A stretch of 64,000 bases of DNA, from the NCBI RefSeq assembly GCF_007746795.1, contig NZ_CP036343.1, forward strand, positions 4,315,357-4,379,356. Reading direction: 5' to 3'. The notes under the pieces were generated by a model that worked only from the letters and a program-made list of their open reading frames with translations, did no database searches and had not been told where the DNA came from. The DNA is from Gimesia algae. GTDB taxonomy: Bacteria; Planctomycetota; Planctomycetia; Planctomycetales; Planctomycetaceae. A program made the translations under genes and the position numbers. Below are positions 25,318 to 34,757 of the stretch, piece after piece (position 1 is the first letter of the stretch; each line of letters begins with the position of its first letter).

Positions 25318-27906
25318 TTAGAAGTGGGGAACTGTTTTGATCTGCTCGATTTTAGAGAGACTATCCTGAATCTCCTGATCATCGGGAAACTGTTGTTTCA
25401 AAATCAGATAGTTCTCTTCTGCATGCGAAAGCATGTTATAGAACAACTGCAATTTTGCCAGTTGCTTTCGGACTTCTGAATCATCCGGATCATACTCGTG
25501 TGCACGTCCCAGAAGCCTGAGTGCTTTCCCGGGAACTCCCTCCGACTGATAAATTGCTGCCAGTTTTAATAGGGAATCTCGTGTTTCTGAATCCCACCGC
25601 TGATTTTGAAATTCGGGTGACCTGCTCTGCCCTTCAAAGAGTTTATTAAAGAACTGTTCCTGTTGAATCATAGTCACCAGGGTCGACGCATCCTCGTGCT
25701 CAGTATCACTGATTTTCTTTAGCCCGGACAGAGCCTGATCAGGATGGCCATTAACCAAATACAGCCTCGCCTGTAAAATACGAGCACTATCCTTGTCTTG
25801 TTCTGTTGCCACTTCAGATTCCAGAATTTTCTGTACATACTTCATCGCATGCTCATATCGCGCCAGTTTCCAGTAATTCCCGGCGATTACAAGATCTTTA
25901 TCGGGCTCAGCGTCCTTCTGCCCCTGGTCAGAATCTTTTTTCTGCTCCAACATCTTTTGGGCATATTCATAACCTCGCTGAATATTACCTCGATGCAGTT
26001 TGGAATTTGGCATTAAAGAAGCTTTCCGAAATTCATCCAATGCAATTTCATACTGCTTAATCCCGACATACGCCCACCCCTGCAAGCAAACGATGCGAAC
26101 ATCATTGATCTGTTTTTTCTGTAGTTCCTGAATCAGTTCAATAGCTTCTTGATATTTCTGTGCTGCCTGCAATTGTTCAAGATACCCTATCTGACAGGAG
26201 AACTGGTCGGGGTTTTTCTCATAAGCCCGTCGGGCAATTTCCATGGACTCCTCTTCACGCCAGTACTGATGGCGCACTGTTCCTTCATAGTTTGGCTGGA
26301 CTTCAATCACCATCACCCCTTTCTCTGCATATACGGGGGTCAGCCGATAAACCGGATCAGAATCGAGTAAATACCATTTAAACGCTCCGACATAATTACG
26401 ATCATAACACACCAGATACTTCGCTGAGAAAGACTGAATCTGTTGATGAAGTTCTTCAGCATTAAACAACTCCAGGTGGGCTAATTGCTGAAATCGATGT
26501 GCGCTGATCGCCGTATCAGTCCGCCTGGTCAAAACCCGAGCTGCGGGATCCGAATGTTTCTGAATCCAGTTTCCGGCTGCAACGAAATTACAGAAATTAT
26601 GCCCGGGAAATTCGGTCTCGTAGAACGAGTCTCCCATTGAAATCATTTTCTGATTTGCATCAACCAGCCTCAGATCGGTACTGATCTGTGTGATTCCCAA
26701 TATGAAACATCCGAGAATCAGAGCCCCGGCCAGAACCCGTTTCCCCCAAACAACGAACGGCGTTGCTCTGGCTCCCAGTGCAGATATTCCAGATGGCAAG
26801 TATGCCAGGAGAACAGGAATGAGCGGCAGTGTGAACCGTAATTGTAACCACGGCCAGACCGAAAGTATGAAAAAGGTAAGCAGCAGGTAATAAAAACTGA
26901 CAGCCCCCCCTCTGCTCCATTTTTTCAGCATTCCATACACCGCTACAGAAATGATAATCAGACTTACCAGTAGATAAATTAACTGGGACCCCGGCAGTAC
27001 AAAGTTGTCATTCAATACCACACGTTCGTATTCAGGAAGTTCGCCCGGCATCCCCGGAAAGATTTTCTGACATAATCCCTCGAAGTGAGTTAACACTCGA
27101 TTGACCATACTCACCATCATTCCGAGGACCCCAACCTTTTTGAATTCATCCATCAGCACAGATGAATAACTCACCGATTGACGCGCGCTGTTACGCAACA
27201 TCCAGGCTCCAGTCACAGCCAGCGAACAGAATACGCTGATCAGATAAGGCCAGCGTTTTCGACTGGTGATTGACCACAGCCCTATAGCCAGGACCAGACT
27301 GATTCCAATTGTTCTCAGTAACGGCAGAAATATCAGCAGGCATGTCATGAGAAACAGCTGTTGCTTCGATATCGTTTCTGAATCACGGGCAATCAGATAC
27401 AACACCGCCAGAGTGCAGGCAATGAATGGAACTTCAGTCATCATCAGCGTGGAATACAGCAATATATACGGATTAGAGGCGATGAGGAGTGTCAGCAGAA
27501 GCTGAGGCCAATGGAATCGCTTCCCTTGCTTGAGATCAGAATCTGAAATCGAGTCTTCTAATCGACACATCAGACCATAAAACAAAACCAGCATGAAGAC
27601 AGCGGTAATCACGACCGTTATTTTTGCCATAATGACATCGTAAGGCGCAATCAGAGCTGCGGGTATGAGCAGCAGAGACATCCCCGGAGGACGTAATGTA
27701 AAGAATGGCTCTTCAGGAGAATATATTTGCCGGTATTCAAGATCATTGATCAGACCCCGAGCCATGATAACGTAGTCTGCACTATCGGGATTATACATCA
27801 AGATTTCACTCAGCCGGGCGCTGCAAAGAACTGTAAATAGAATCAGAATGATCACTATCAGGTAGTGGGATATATTCTGTTTGAGATGAAGAGATGGCTG
27901 CATCAC
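25318..27906 (-). CDS. GT39-like polytopic glycosyltransferase with C-terminal TPR region
   Basis: The first ~430 residues of this 862-residue protein are a GT-C-type membrane region with about ten hydrophobic segments. Typical family features are the early acidic loop (MYNPDSADYVIMARGLINDL) and a proline-rich loop (FTLRPPGMSLLLIPAALIAP). A soluble domain follows, and residues ~560-855 carry TPR-like repeats (CQIGYLEQLQAAQKYQEAIE, VVCLQGWAYVGIKQYEIALD-like units). GT-C enzymes move a sugar from a polyprenyl-phosphate donor to protein or glycan on the outer face of the membrane. The TPR tail may bind the acceptor. The acceptor and sugar are unknown. Confidence 0.82.
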   Translation of the reverse strand: MMQPSLHLKQNISHYLIVIILILFTVLCSARLSEILMYNPDSADYVIMARGLINDLEYRQIYSPEEPFFTLRPPGMSLLLIPAALIAPYDVIMAKITVVITAVFMLVLFYGLMCRLEDSISDSDLKQGKRFHWPQLLLTLLIASNPYILLYSTLMMTEVPFIACTLAVLYLIARDSETISKQQLFLMTCLLIFLPLLRTIGISLVLAIGLWSITSRKRWPYLISVFCSLAVTGAWMLRNSARQSVSYSSVLMDEFKKVGVLGMMVSMVNRVLTHFEGLCQKIFPGMPGELPEYERVVLNDNFVLPGSQLIYLLVSLIIISVAVYGMLKKWSRGGAVSFYYLLLTFFILSVWPWLQLRFTLPLIPVLLAYLPSGISALGARATPFVVWGKRVLAGALILGCFILGITQISTDLRLVDANQKMISMGDSFYETEFPGHNFCNFVAAGNWIQKHSDPAARVLTRRTDTAISAHRFQQLAHLELFNAEELHQQIQSFSAKYLVCYDRNYVGAFKWYLLDSDPVYRLTPVYAEKGVMVIEVQPNYEGTVRHQYWREEESMEIARRAYEKNPDQFSCQIGYLEQLQAAQKYQEAIELIQELQKKQINDVRIVCLQGWAYVGIKQYEIALDEFRKASLMPNSKLHRGNIQRGYEYAQKMLEQKKDSDQGQKDAEPDKDLVIAGNYWKLARYEHAMKYVQKILESEVATEQDKDSARILQARLYLVNGHPDQALSGLKKISDTEHEDASTLVTMIQQEQFFNKLFEGQSRSPEFQNQRWDSETRDSLLKLAAIYQSEGVPGKALRLLGRAHEYDPDDSEVRKQLAKLQLFYNMLSHAEENYLILKQQFPDDQEIQDSLSKIEQIKTVPHF

Positions 27907-28085
27907 GATACCGTTTGCCTGTTTGATATTGAATTAATTGTGATTGACATTTTTCAAATATCTATGAACTGGGAATACTCTCACTGGCCAGAAGAGAAAG
28001 CCATATTATTGAATTTCATATGCATGGAGACTACATCTGCACTACCAGCAGGTAACCTCCATACCTGAGCACCAATGGGGCACAT

Positions 28086-28331
28086 TTATCTAATATTTTT
28101 TAAAAGAACCCCGATCATTATATTCGAATAGATTAAATACTCGGCAGGTCCCATCGCGTATCCGTATCCTGATACGACCAGCGACATCGAAGGATCGTCG
28201 TTTAGATCGTGTGTCGGAGTAACGAATCGTAGCATTAAGACAACAAAAAATGCGATATACATCAATGCAGGTAATTTATAACCTCGCCCAGAGGGGATTT
28301 CCATGTTCTGATTAGCCGCAGGATGTGACAT
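28086..28331 (-). pseudogene. Truncated N-terminal fragment of a polytopic membrane protein (probable)
   Basis: The 81 codons encode one membrane segment (ALMYIAFFVVLMLRFV) and then LNDDPSMSLVVSGYGYAMGP followed by YLIYSNIMIGVLLKNIR and a stop. An NDD...SG...P...(F/Y)xNxxIGxLL arrangement is how ~500-residue surface-glycan membrane proteins begin in many bacteria, just before the second membrane helix. The frame ends where that helix should continue, and no continuation is visible in 27907-28085. No good ribosome site precedes it. I read it as a remnant; a genuine small membrane protein is the alternative. Confidence 0.45.
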
Positions 28332-28714
28332 ACCGGGTCTGATAATAATCCTTAATTATTTCATATGAGCTAATTTTCTGTATTAAGTGATTAGCATCTA
28401 TGCAAAATATGTACCTCTGAAGGAAAATATCGAATAGTCATAGAAATCAGATCAACGTGGAGACTTCTTACCATATTGTAAAACAACCAATACTAAAGAT
28501 TCAGATTCTGGTCTTCGATACATGATGATTTAATGTTTTCTATTCAAGGGAGAATTTCCGATAGAATCACTGGATGGGGTTGAGACAGAAAGAGATTTTG
28601 GTAGACGGAACAAGAATTGCTAATCGAACCTGACTGGACTTAATTTCGATATCCCTGCAGCCGCTGTCAAACTCAGCAGTTGTTAAGAACACATTCAGGA
28701 ACCAGGTCAGTATC
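28332..28714. other. Intergenic region, promoter of the following glycan gene
   Basis: An A+T-rich stretch without a gene I can support. It should contain the promoter for the rightward gene at 28715. Confidence 0.45.
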
Positions 28715-30298
28715 GTGCAAGAATCTCTGAGCACAACCACAGTCTACCCAGCTAGAAATGAACTTGAAGTTTCTACAAATCTCAATCTCCGTTGCGGGTT
28801 GATTCTGTCACTGATCATCGTTTTTCTTCTCGTCCTCTTTCAACCTGCAATAATTTACTCTGGGGATGCGATCAGCGTTCGCTATTCAACCACAGAGCTG
28901 ATCAATTCGGGTCACCTTGATGTTGATCAATCGATTGCTCAGAACTTTGGTGAACGAGGACAATACTTTTTTGAAAATGAAGCGCAAGGAGAGTGGTATC
29001 CCAAATATGGAATCCTTAATACGTTTTTATATATACCTCCACTGCTGTTAGAACGCAGTCTGGAAGGACCACTCGTCGAGGTCCAGAAAATGACTGTGCA
29101 CGAGCGAAAAAGCAGAGTTTTCTATTTGAATCTTTATAACATTCTGATCTCACTGTTGATCGCCGCTTACTTGTATTTAATTGCATTGAATTTTAACCAC
29201 TCAGCAAAAGTAGCGGCAATCTATGTCCTTGCCTGTCTTTTCGGAACCTTCGTCTGGAATTATCTCAGAGCACAAACTTTTGAGATTTTCCAGCTTTGCT
29301 TCTTTCTGGGATTGTATTACAGCCTGCTCAGATTCAAACATTGGAAACTGACGGGGAATCTCAAAAGTTCACGTACTCATTTTGTATTGATCCTGGTTTT
29401 CTGCAGTCTTCTTGTACTGGAAAAACTGGTCTTTATACTGCTTGTTCCCGTTACTTTATTATGGATTCTCTGGGCGGATATCTTATCTCAACCAGATCAG
29501 CAACAAAGTTTTCGAGTACGTTTTTTCTATGCTTTTAAACATTACCTGGCTGCGTTCGCCATTTTTCTGACATGTCTCCTTACCCTGGTCTGCCTGGCTA
29601 ACTGGTACCGTTTTGGCGCACCGTTCACGACTGGTTATGCGCAATGGGAACAGGAAAAACATTTTCTCTCAGGTAATCCATTCAATGGGATGTATGGATA
29701 TCTGTTTAACAGTCAAAAAAGCATCTTTCTGTATTTCCCATTATTGTTTTTTTCCCTGTTTAAATTCAGAAGTTTTCTGAAACAATACACTTTTGAGTTT
29801 TCATTTGTATTAATCGTCTTTCTTGTCTTTTACATCACTAATTCCTGTTTCATCAACTGGAGAGGCGATTGGTGCTACGGACCACGCTATCTGCTGTTTA
29901 TTCTGCCTCTGCTGAGCCTCCCCGTACTCTGTCTTCTAGACCATCCCTCTACGCAATTCAATTTGATATTGAAAGGCTTTCTCTATCTGACACTACTGGT
30001 CAGCACCTGCTGCCAGATGAGTGTCAATATGCTGACTTTCAGTGCTCCGTTCAACGCCATCGAGTACTTCAAGGGAGCACATAATGAAAACGTCAATACT
30101 TATTTCAAATCACCGTTCTGGACGATCAATTTTGACCTTTTGAAACACAAACTGGGAAAAAGTATCTTTCCTCCCCTCAAGGAGATCAGGCCAGCGTTGA
30201 CAGATAATTCGTTTCAAAAACATATTTCGGGAGTGAATTCGCTTTGTGAATTAAATTTATACTTCCTGGATCAAAATCAAATAAATCATCGTCAATAG
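28715..30298 (+). CDS. Polytopic membrane protein, GT-C glycosyltransferase-like
   Basis: The 527-residue protein starts at GTG 28715; no in-frame ATG occurs before the first membrane segment, and the ribosome site is weak. It has about ten hydrophobic segments (LILSLIIVFLLVLF near 30, then a long extracytoplasmic loop with VRYSTTELINSGHLDVDQS and GEWYPKYGILNTFLYIPPLL). The loop after the first helix and the GP-R-Y-LLF motif (DWCYGPRYLLFILPLL) match a GT-C-like family seen in surface-glycan clusters. The catalytic acidic residue cannot be placed with certainty. It is separated from the next gene by a degraded region. Confidence 0.7.
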   Translation: MQESLSTTTVYPARNELEVSTNLNLRCGLILSLIIVFLLVLFQPAIIYSGDAISVRYSTTELINSGHLDVDQSIAQNFGERGQYFFENEAQGEWYPKYGILNTFLYIPPLLLERSLEGPLVEVQKMTVHERKSRVFYLNLYNILISLLIAAYLYLIALNFNHSAKVAAIYVLACLFGTFVWNYLRAQTFEIFQLCFFLGLYYSLLRFKHWKLTGNLKSSRTHFVLILVFCSLLVLEKLVFILLVPVTLLWILWADILSQPDQQQSFRVRFFYAFKHYLAAFAIFLTCLLTLVCLANWYRFGAPFTTGYAQWEQEKHFLSGNPFNGMYGYLFNSQKSIFLYFPLLFFSLFKFRSFLKQYTFEFSFVLIVFLVFYITNSCFINWRGDWCYGPRYLLFILPLLSLPVLCLLDHPSTQFNLILKGFLYLTLLVSTCCQMSVNMLTFSAPFNAIEYFKGAHNENVNTYFKSPFWTINFDLLKHKLGKSIFPPLKEIRPALTDNSFQKHISGVNSLCELNLYFLDQNQINHRQ

Positions 30299-30467
30299 GC
30301 TCCCCCCCGTTAAAACTACAAATCTCTCTGCGAGAATCGAAACGAGATCTGGCATCATTCTTGCTAATTCAGAGTGGTAATGAAATTTCTCAATACACCC
30401 CGGTATATCGACCCGTTCAGGTTCGTAACGAGATTTTTATAGATGTTAACAAACGGATACACTTTGT
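30299..30467. other. Intergenic gap before a degraded region
   Basis: No gene is visible. It begins the A+T-rich block that continues to about 34.7 kb. Confidence 0.4.
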
Positions 30468-30706
30468 ATGAACTCGTTAATCCCTTCAAGAGATCGTTTA
30501 TTGCAGGAAAGAACTCCATTATATTGCCCAGTTTGCAAAAGCCTAAAGCAATATCTCCGGTGATGGGGAATTAGTCTGATGAATTTCTCATACCCTCATT
30601 GATTACAGGGTATAAAAAGTTCCCTGAAAAATGGCTCGCACCCTCCATTAGAAGTTTTATTCCCGTTTACTGTGAAGAGAGGCTTATTGAGAACCAGCTG
30701 GCATGA
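30468..30706 (+). pseudogene. Possible remnant of a gene once coupled to the GT-C gene
   Basis: An ATG at 30468 opens a 31-codon frame with a zinc-finger-like start (TPLYCPVCKSLK), as in many sugar- or SAM-dependent methyltransferases. Another frame ends with KKFPEKWLAPSIRSFIPVYC and a TGA that overlaps the ATG of the next gene (ATGA at 30703-30706), the normal sign of translational coupling. The two pieces are out of register and too short to be one working protein. I infer an internally deleted gene; chance open frames are the alternative. Confidence 0.3.
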
Positions 30707-32382
30707 ATATCCATTTCCCACTGATTATCATAGTTTGTTCAATTCTGATTGCAGTATTTTGTAAGCGATTGACTACAAGATTTGTAAAAACTTTCTGGTT
30801 CTTATTGCGCAAATTATCTCATAGTGTGGTAGGAGGAGTTTTGCTTTTTGCAGGCCTCACTTTTCTAATGGAATTATTTTTGGGGTTATATATTCATTCT
30901 CCTTACCCGATTATTCACGATGAATATGCTTATTTACTTTCGGCTGATACATTTGCTTCAGGCAGACTAACTAATCCGACACATCCTTTATGGGAACACT
31001 TTGAAAGTTTTCATATTATCCAGCAGCCCTCATATCAATCGAAATATCCTCCTGCGCAGGGAGCCTTTCTTGCTGTCGGGCAAGTTCTATTTGACTTACC
31101 AATTGTCGGTTCCTGGATAGCATTGGCTGCGGCCAACGGGGCTATCTTTTGGATGCTTTGTGGTTGGGTGCCTAGAAGATGGGCCGTGTATGGTGGATTT
31201 TTAGCGACTCTGAATTCTTCTTTTTTGATTACGTGGGGGCAATGTTATTGGGGAGGACAAGTTGCCTTATTAGGAGGTGCGCTCTTGTTTGGAGCGTACC
31301 CGCGCTTAAAGAAAAAACCACGAGTTAATACATCAGTCATTTTGGCTCTCGGATTAGCGATACTCGCTAATAGTCGACCATATGAAGGGCTTTTAGCCGC
31401 TTTGCCAATTGCTATTGCGCTTTTGTGTTGGCTGTTCGGTAAACAGAAACCAGGCTGGTCAGTTGCTGTTTCTAGAATAATAGCCCCCATGTTTGTGATC
31501 TTATTTTTCACTTTTTTATGGATGGGGTATTACAATTATCGCGTGACAGGAAATCCATTGACATTTCCTTATAAGGTATGGGTTGATCAATACTATTCTA
31601 AAACATTCGACAGTCTCATATTTTCGGTTAATAAAGAAACTTCCGGACAACAACCCGTTCGAACAATTTATAGTTATGATTTGGATGATAACCAACCAGA
31701 ACCCAAATTTGCGCTTCAATCTAAACCATTTCAAGTTAAGTTATGGGTCAAATTATGGAGATTTATTTTATATTATTCAGGATCTTATGCGGTCGTATTG
31801 ATATGTTTCTTCGGTATCTGTGCTTTTTTTAGGAATCGTGAGAATTTATTTGTTCTTCTAATCTCGCTTCTGGTCATTACGGCTACCGTTTCTCAAGGTA
31901 CAAGAGGGCATCCACATTACATTGCCCCAATTGGATGTTTATTGATTTTGTTGCAAATCGAATGCTTAAGATATGTCTATCAATGGAAAAGAAATTTGCG
32001 TCTTGTTGGACAATTGTTGCCAATTACCGTACTGATTTTATCAACCCTGACAACAATCATGTCATTTGCCGACTATAGGAAACCTGCCTCAGGATCGTCC
32101 AGGTATAGTTGGGCTTTGGTTAGACAACAGATTTCGAAAAAACTCGACAGCGTTGAAGGAAAACACCTGATACTGGTGAAATATAATCGAGATCACATCC
32201 ATCATGACGAATGGGTCTATAACGAAGCAGATATAGACAATTCGAAAGTCGTTTGGGCACGAATTTTAGAGCCGAAAAAAAATACAGATTTGATTAGTTA
32301 TTTTAAAGATCGTTCGATTTGGCTTATTGAGGCTGATAATCCAAAAATCAGATTGATACCATTTCGTCGAAAACAAAAATGA
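30703..32382 (+). CDS. GT-C (ArnT/GT39-like) membrane glycosyltransferase
   Basis: The 559-residue polytopic protein has the GT-C acidic motif in its first outside loop, HDEYAYLLSADTFASGRLTN, followed by FHIIQQPSYQSKYPPAQGAF, a pattern widespread in planctomycete and acidobacterial GT39-type proteins. About ten membrane segments are followed by a short C-terminal soluble domain. DNA here is visibly richer in A+T than in the flanking secreted-protein genes. With the GT2 synthase (32440) and GtrA flippase (34237) it makes a three-part system: lipid-linked sugar made inside, flipped, and transferred outside. The sugar is unknown. Confidence 0.82.
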   Translation: MNIHFPLIIIVCSILIAVFCKRLTTRFVKTFWFLLRKLSHSVVGGVLLFAGLTFLMELFLGLYIHSPYPIIHDEYAYLLSADTFASGRLTNPTHPLWEHFESFHIIQQPSYQSKYPPAQGAFLAVGQVLFDLPIVGSWIALAAANGAIFWMLCGWVPRRWAVYGGFLATLNSSFLITWGQCYWGGQVALLGGALLFGAYPRLKKKPRVNTSVILALGLAILANSRPYEGLLAALPIAIALLCWLFGKQKPGWSVAVSRIIAPMFVILFFTFLWMGYYNYRVTGNPLTFPYKVWVDQYYSKTFDSLIFSVNKETSGQQPVRTIYSYDLDDNQPEPKFALQSKPFQVKLWVKLWRFILYYSGSYAVVLICFFGICAFFRNRENLFVLLISLLVITATVSQGTRGHPHYIAPIGCLLILLQIECLRYVYQWKRNLRLVGQLLPITVLILSTLTTIMSFADYRKPASGSSRYSWALVRQQISKKLDSVEGKHLILVKYNRDHIHHDEWVYNEADIDNSKVVWARILEPKKNTDLISYFKDRSIWLIEADNPKIRLIPFRRKQK

Positions 32383-32439
32383 AGAATCTAGATTTGCAAT
32401 CAGGATATTTAGTACCTTAGTTTTAGAAGTCACAATGTC

Positions 32440-33366
32440 ATGGATATGATTTCCTTAGATGAAAAATCAGAAATAAAAGATCAACTCAGTTCGGTCTCAG
32501 ATCCATTTACTGTGATTGTGCCTTGTTATAACGAACTGCAGGCACTGCCTGATGCCATTGTGGAATTGGAAAGAATTCTAGTTGTTTTTGGGCCACATGA
32601 ACTGATTGTGATTGATGATGGTTCAACTGATGGTACGAGTGCCGCACTACAGTCCCTGCAGGAACATCATCCGGAAATCACTATTTTGAAGCACGAGACC
32701 AATCAGGGGTATGGCGCGTCTCTAAAAACCGGCGTGCGACATGCTAATTATGATTACATCGTCATTACTGATGCCGATGGAACTTACCCCAATGATCGCA
32801 TTGGGGATTTATTAGCGTTCATGAAAGATTACGACATGGTCGTGGGGTCAAGGACAGGTGAAAATGTAGAGTATTCTACGCTTCGTAAAATCCCAAAGTA
32901 TTTTTTAAAGCATTATGCATCGTGGATTGCTGGTCGAAACATTCCCGATTTGAATTCCGGTTTGCGCGTCTTTAAACGCAGCTTAGCTGAGAAGTTTCTG
33001 AGTGTCTTGCCCGATGGATTCAGTTTTACAACGACAATCACAATGGCACATCTGACAAATAAATACAGCGTGTATTATGAACCAATCAATTACTCTCGCA
33101 GAATAGGTAAATCAAAAATTCAACCTATTCGAGACACGCTTCGTTTTTTGCAATTGATTATTCGCTTGGGGGTTTACTTTGCGCCTCTTAAAGTTTTTGG
33201 CCCTTTTGCAGCAGTTCAAGTGATCGCTTTCATGATCTCGGTTACTTACGACGTCTTCATTTTGCAGAATATCACTGATAAAACCATCATGCTGTTAATG
33301 TTTAGTATGAACACCACTTTTTTTGCACTTTTGGCAGATATGATTGATAAGAGAAGTCAAAACTAA
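32440..33366 (+). CDS. GT2 polyprenyl-phosphate sugar synthase (DPM1/GtrB-like)
   Basis: The 308-residue protein contains a GT-A domain of family 2: FTVIVPCYNELQALPDAIVE, VIDDGSTDGTSA and the metal-binding DADG of YIVITDADGTYPNDRI, then KTGVRHANYD and RIGKSKIQPIRDTLRFLQLI. Two hydrophobic segments at the C-terminus (about 240-300) would anchor it to the membrane. Proteins of this kind load a sugar onto dolichyl- or undecaprenyl-phosphate. A GtrA-type flippase and a GT-C transferase flank it. No clear ribosome site is visible at the ATG. Confidence 0.88.
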   Translation: MDMISLDEKSEIKDQLSSVSDPFTVIVPCYNELQALPDAIVELERILVVFGPHELIVIDDGSTDGTSAALQSLQEHHPEITILKHETNQGYGASLKTGVRHANYDYIVITDADGTYPNDRIGDLLAFMKDYDMVVGSRTGENVEYSTLRKIPKYFLKHYASWIAGRNIPDLNSGLRVFKRSLAEKFLSVLPDGFSFTTTITMAHLTNKYSVYYEPINYSRRIGKSKIQPIRDTLRFLQLIIRLGVYFAPLKVFGPFAAVQVIAFMISVTYDVFILQNITDKTIMLLMFSMNTTFFALLADMIDKRSQN

Positions 33367-33421
33367 ACCACATCTTAATAAGCTAATAAAGGTGATAGAA
33401 TAAGCGAGGAAATAGACCTGT

Positions 33422-34090
33422 ATGTCGACTGATTCTAATACTGATAATTCAGATCAAGTGACCAGAAAGCTTCCTCTGGAGGCGGAGCATCTTGCAGCAC
33501 TCTCGCGTATGCAATCACTTACCCCGTACTATCAATGGTCAATCGAATTGGTGGCTCCCTGGCTGGGAAAAAGAATATTAGATGCGGGGTGTGGAATTGG
33601 GAATGCAACGGAACAACTCAGTGCGTATGCAGAATATGTACTTGCGGTTGACTTAAGCCCTGAAAATATGAAGGTTCTTCAACATCGTTTCGCGGACGAT
33701 CCTCATATAGAATGTGCGCAGCTTGATCTTGATGATAATATGGAAGAAATCGCGTGCAGGAACATTGATTCCATTGTCTGTTTTGACGTTTTAGAACACG
33801 TTGAAGACGATCAGGCCCTCTTAAATCAATTTCTCAAAATGGTACAACCGGGCGGGTATTTATTGATAAAAGTACCAGCCGGCCGCTGGCTTTATGGCAG
33901 CGTTGATATCGCATCAGCTCATTTTAGACGCTATGTAAAGTCAGAGTTAAAACAAAAGGCGATTCAATCTGGATGGCAGATCATAAATATTCATTACATG
34001 AATATTTTTGGTGTTATTCCTTATTTTATCAAAAGCAGAATTTTGAAAAACAAGCTAATTTTTCTCGCACCATGTCAACACGTCAACTAG
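33422..34090 (+). CDS. Class I SAM-dependent methyltransferase, frame-disrupted near its end
   Basis: The 222-residue frame holds a full methyltransferase core: KRILDAGCGIGNATEQLSAY (SAM motif I), VLAVDLSPENMKVLQ, CFDVLEHVEDDQALLNQFLK and PGGYLLIKVPAGRWLYGSVD. After YFIKSRILKNK the frame gives LIFLAPCQHVN and stops at 34088. The tail normal for this family is found in the -1 frame just downstream (34049-34194). A missing T in the five-T run at 34059-34063, or a -1 slip at the GAAAAAC at 34045-34051, would join them. The gene is probably part of the glycan island. The damaged tail may still allow activity because the core is complete. Confidence 0.82.
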   Translation: MSTDSNTDNSDQVTRKLPLEAEHLAALSRMQSLTPYYQWSIELVAPWLGKRILDAGCGIGNATEQLSAYAEYVLAVDLSPENMKVLQHRFADDPHIECAQLDLDDNMEEIACRNIDSIVCFDVLEHVEDDQALLNQFLKMVQPGGYLLIKVPAGRWLYGSVDIASAHFRRYVKSELKQKAIQSGWQIINIHYMNIFGVIPYFIKSRILKNKLIFLAPCQHVN

Positions 34091-34194
34091 CAAGAATTAA
34101 ACGAATGATCCCCATCCTTAAAAAAATTGATCGATTCGTGGGGCCTCCGATAGGACTATCATTAATCATGGTTGCACAAAAGCCTTCCGCATAG
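34049..34194 (+). pseudogene. Out-of-frame C-terminal tail of the methyltransferase
   Basis: In the frame one base back from the methyltransferase, the sequence reads ...FSRTMSTRQLARIKRMIPIL, then KKIDRFVGPPIGLSLIMVAQ and a TAG at 34192-34194. The segment (V)P-x-L-x3-D...P-x-GLSLI-x-VA-K is the usual C-terminus of this methyltransferase group. It has no start of its own that makes sense, so it is best read as the separated end of the gene at 33422. Confidence 0.6.
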
Positions 34195-34236
34195 GTTCAA
34201 TCTGTTTTTAACTTCTGTAAGTCGAAGTAGATTCAA

Positions 34237-34638
34237 GTGCAAATTACCAGTTTAATTTATAACAAGAGTGTAAGATATGTGATGCTGATTATCGTGAGCC
34301 TGGTCACGAATCTCGGGCTTGCATTTGGGCTATTTTATCTAGGAGTTTCTGAGTCGGCCTCATTTGCAGTCGCGTTGACAGTGACTTATTTTCTTAATTT
34401 TTCTGGATGTCGCTGGTTTGTTTTTTCATCAACCGATGTACCTGTGACAACTCAATTTATTCAATTCGCAATTACAAATGGTTCGTTTCGGCTTCTTGAA
34501 TATTCGAGTTTATTAGTACTTAGCACCCTTGAATTTTCTAATTATTACATGCGAGTATTATTAGTACTTGGAACTTCTTTTGTGATTAAATTTTTTGTTT
34601 ATGGTAAATTCGTATTCCGTAATGTCGGGAAATCTTGA
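34237..34638 (+). CDS. GtrA-family membrane protein (lipid-linked sugar flippase candidate)
   Basis: The 133-residue protein starts at GTG 34237 and has four hydrophobic segments. The family pattern is visible: VRYVMLIIVSLVTNLGLAFG, VALTVTYFLNFSGCRWFVFS (usual form NFxxxRxxVF) and FVIKFFVYGKFVF at the end. GtrA-type proteins are thought to move polyprenyl-phosphate-linked sugars across the inner membrane. Its neighbours include the GT2 synthase and the GT-C transferase that such a system needs. Confidence 0.85.
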   Translation: MQITSLIYNKSVRYVMLIIVSLVTNLGLAFGLFYLGVSESASFAVALTVTYFLNFSGCRWFVFSSTDVPVTTQFIQFAITNGSFRLLEYSSLLVLSTLEFSNYYMRVLLVLGTSFVIKFFVYGKFVFRNVGKS

Positions 34639-34757
34639 TGATATTTTTGAGATGCCCCTTGGTAAGAAGCTTCTACTGAAAATGTTGTGTAGTTGATTTT
34701 TGTAATTTTACAGTTTTGCTCTTATGCTCTCATCTTCATCTAACGAAGAGTTCTAAA

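Noticed and set aside
25063..25479. Plus-strand open frame of 138 codons
   Set aside because: No ribosome site or family signature; its second half is antisense to the GT39-like gene.
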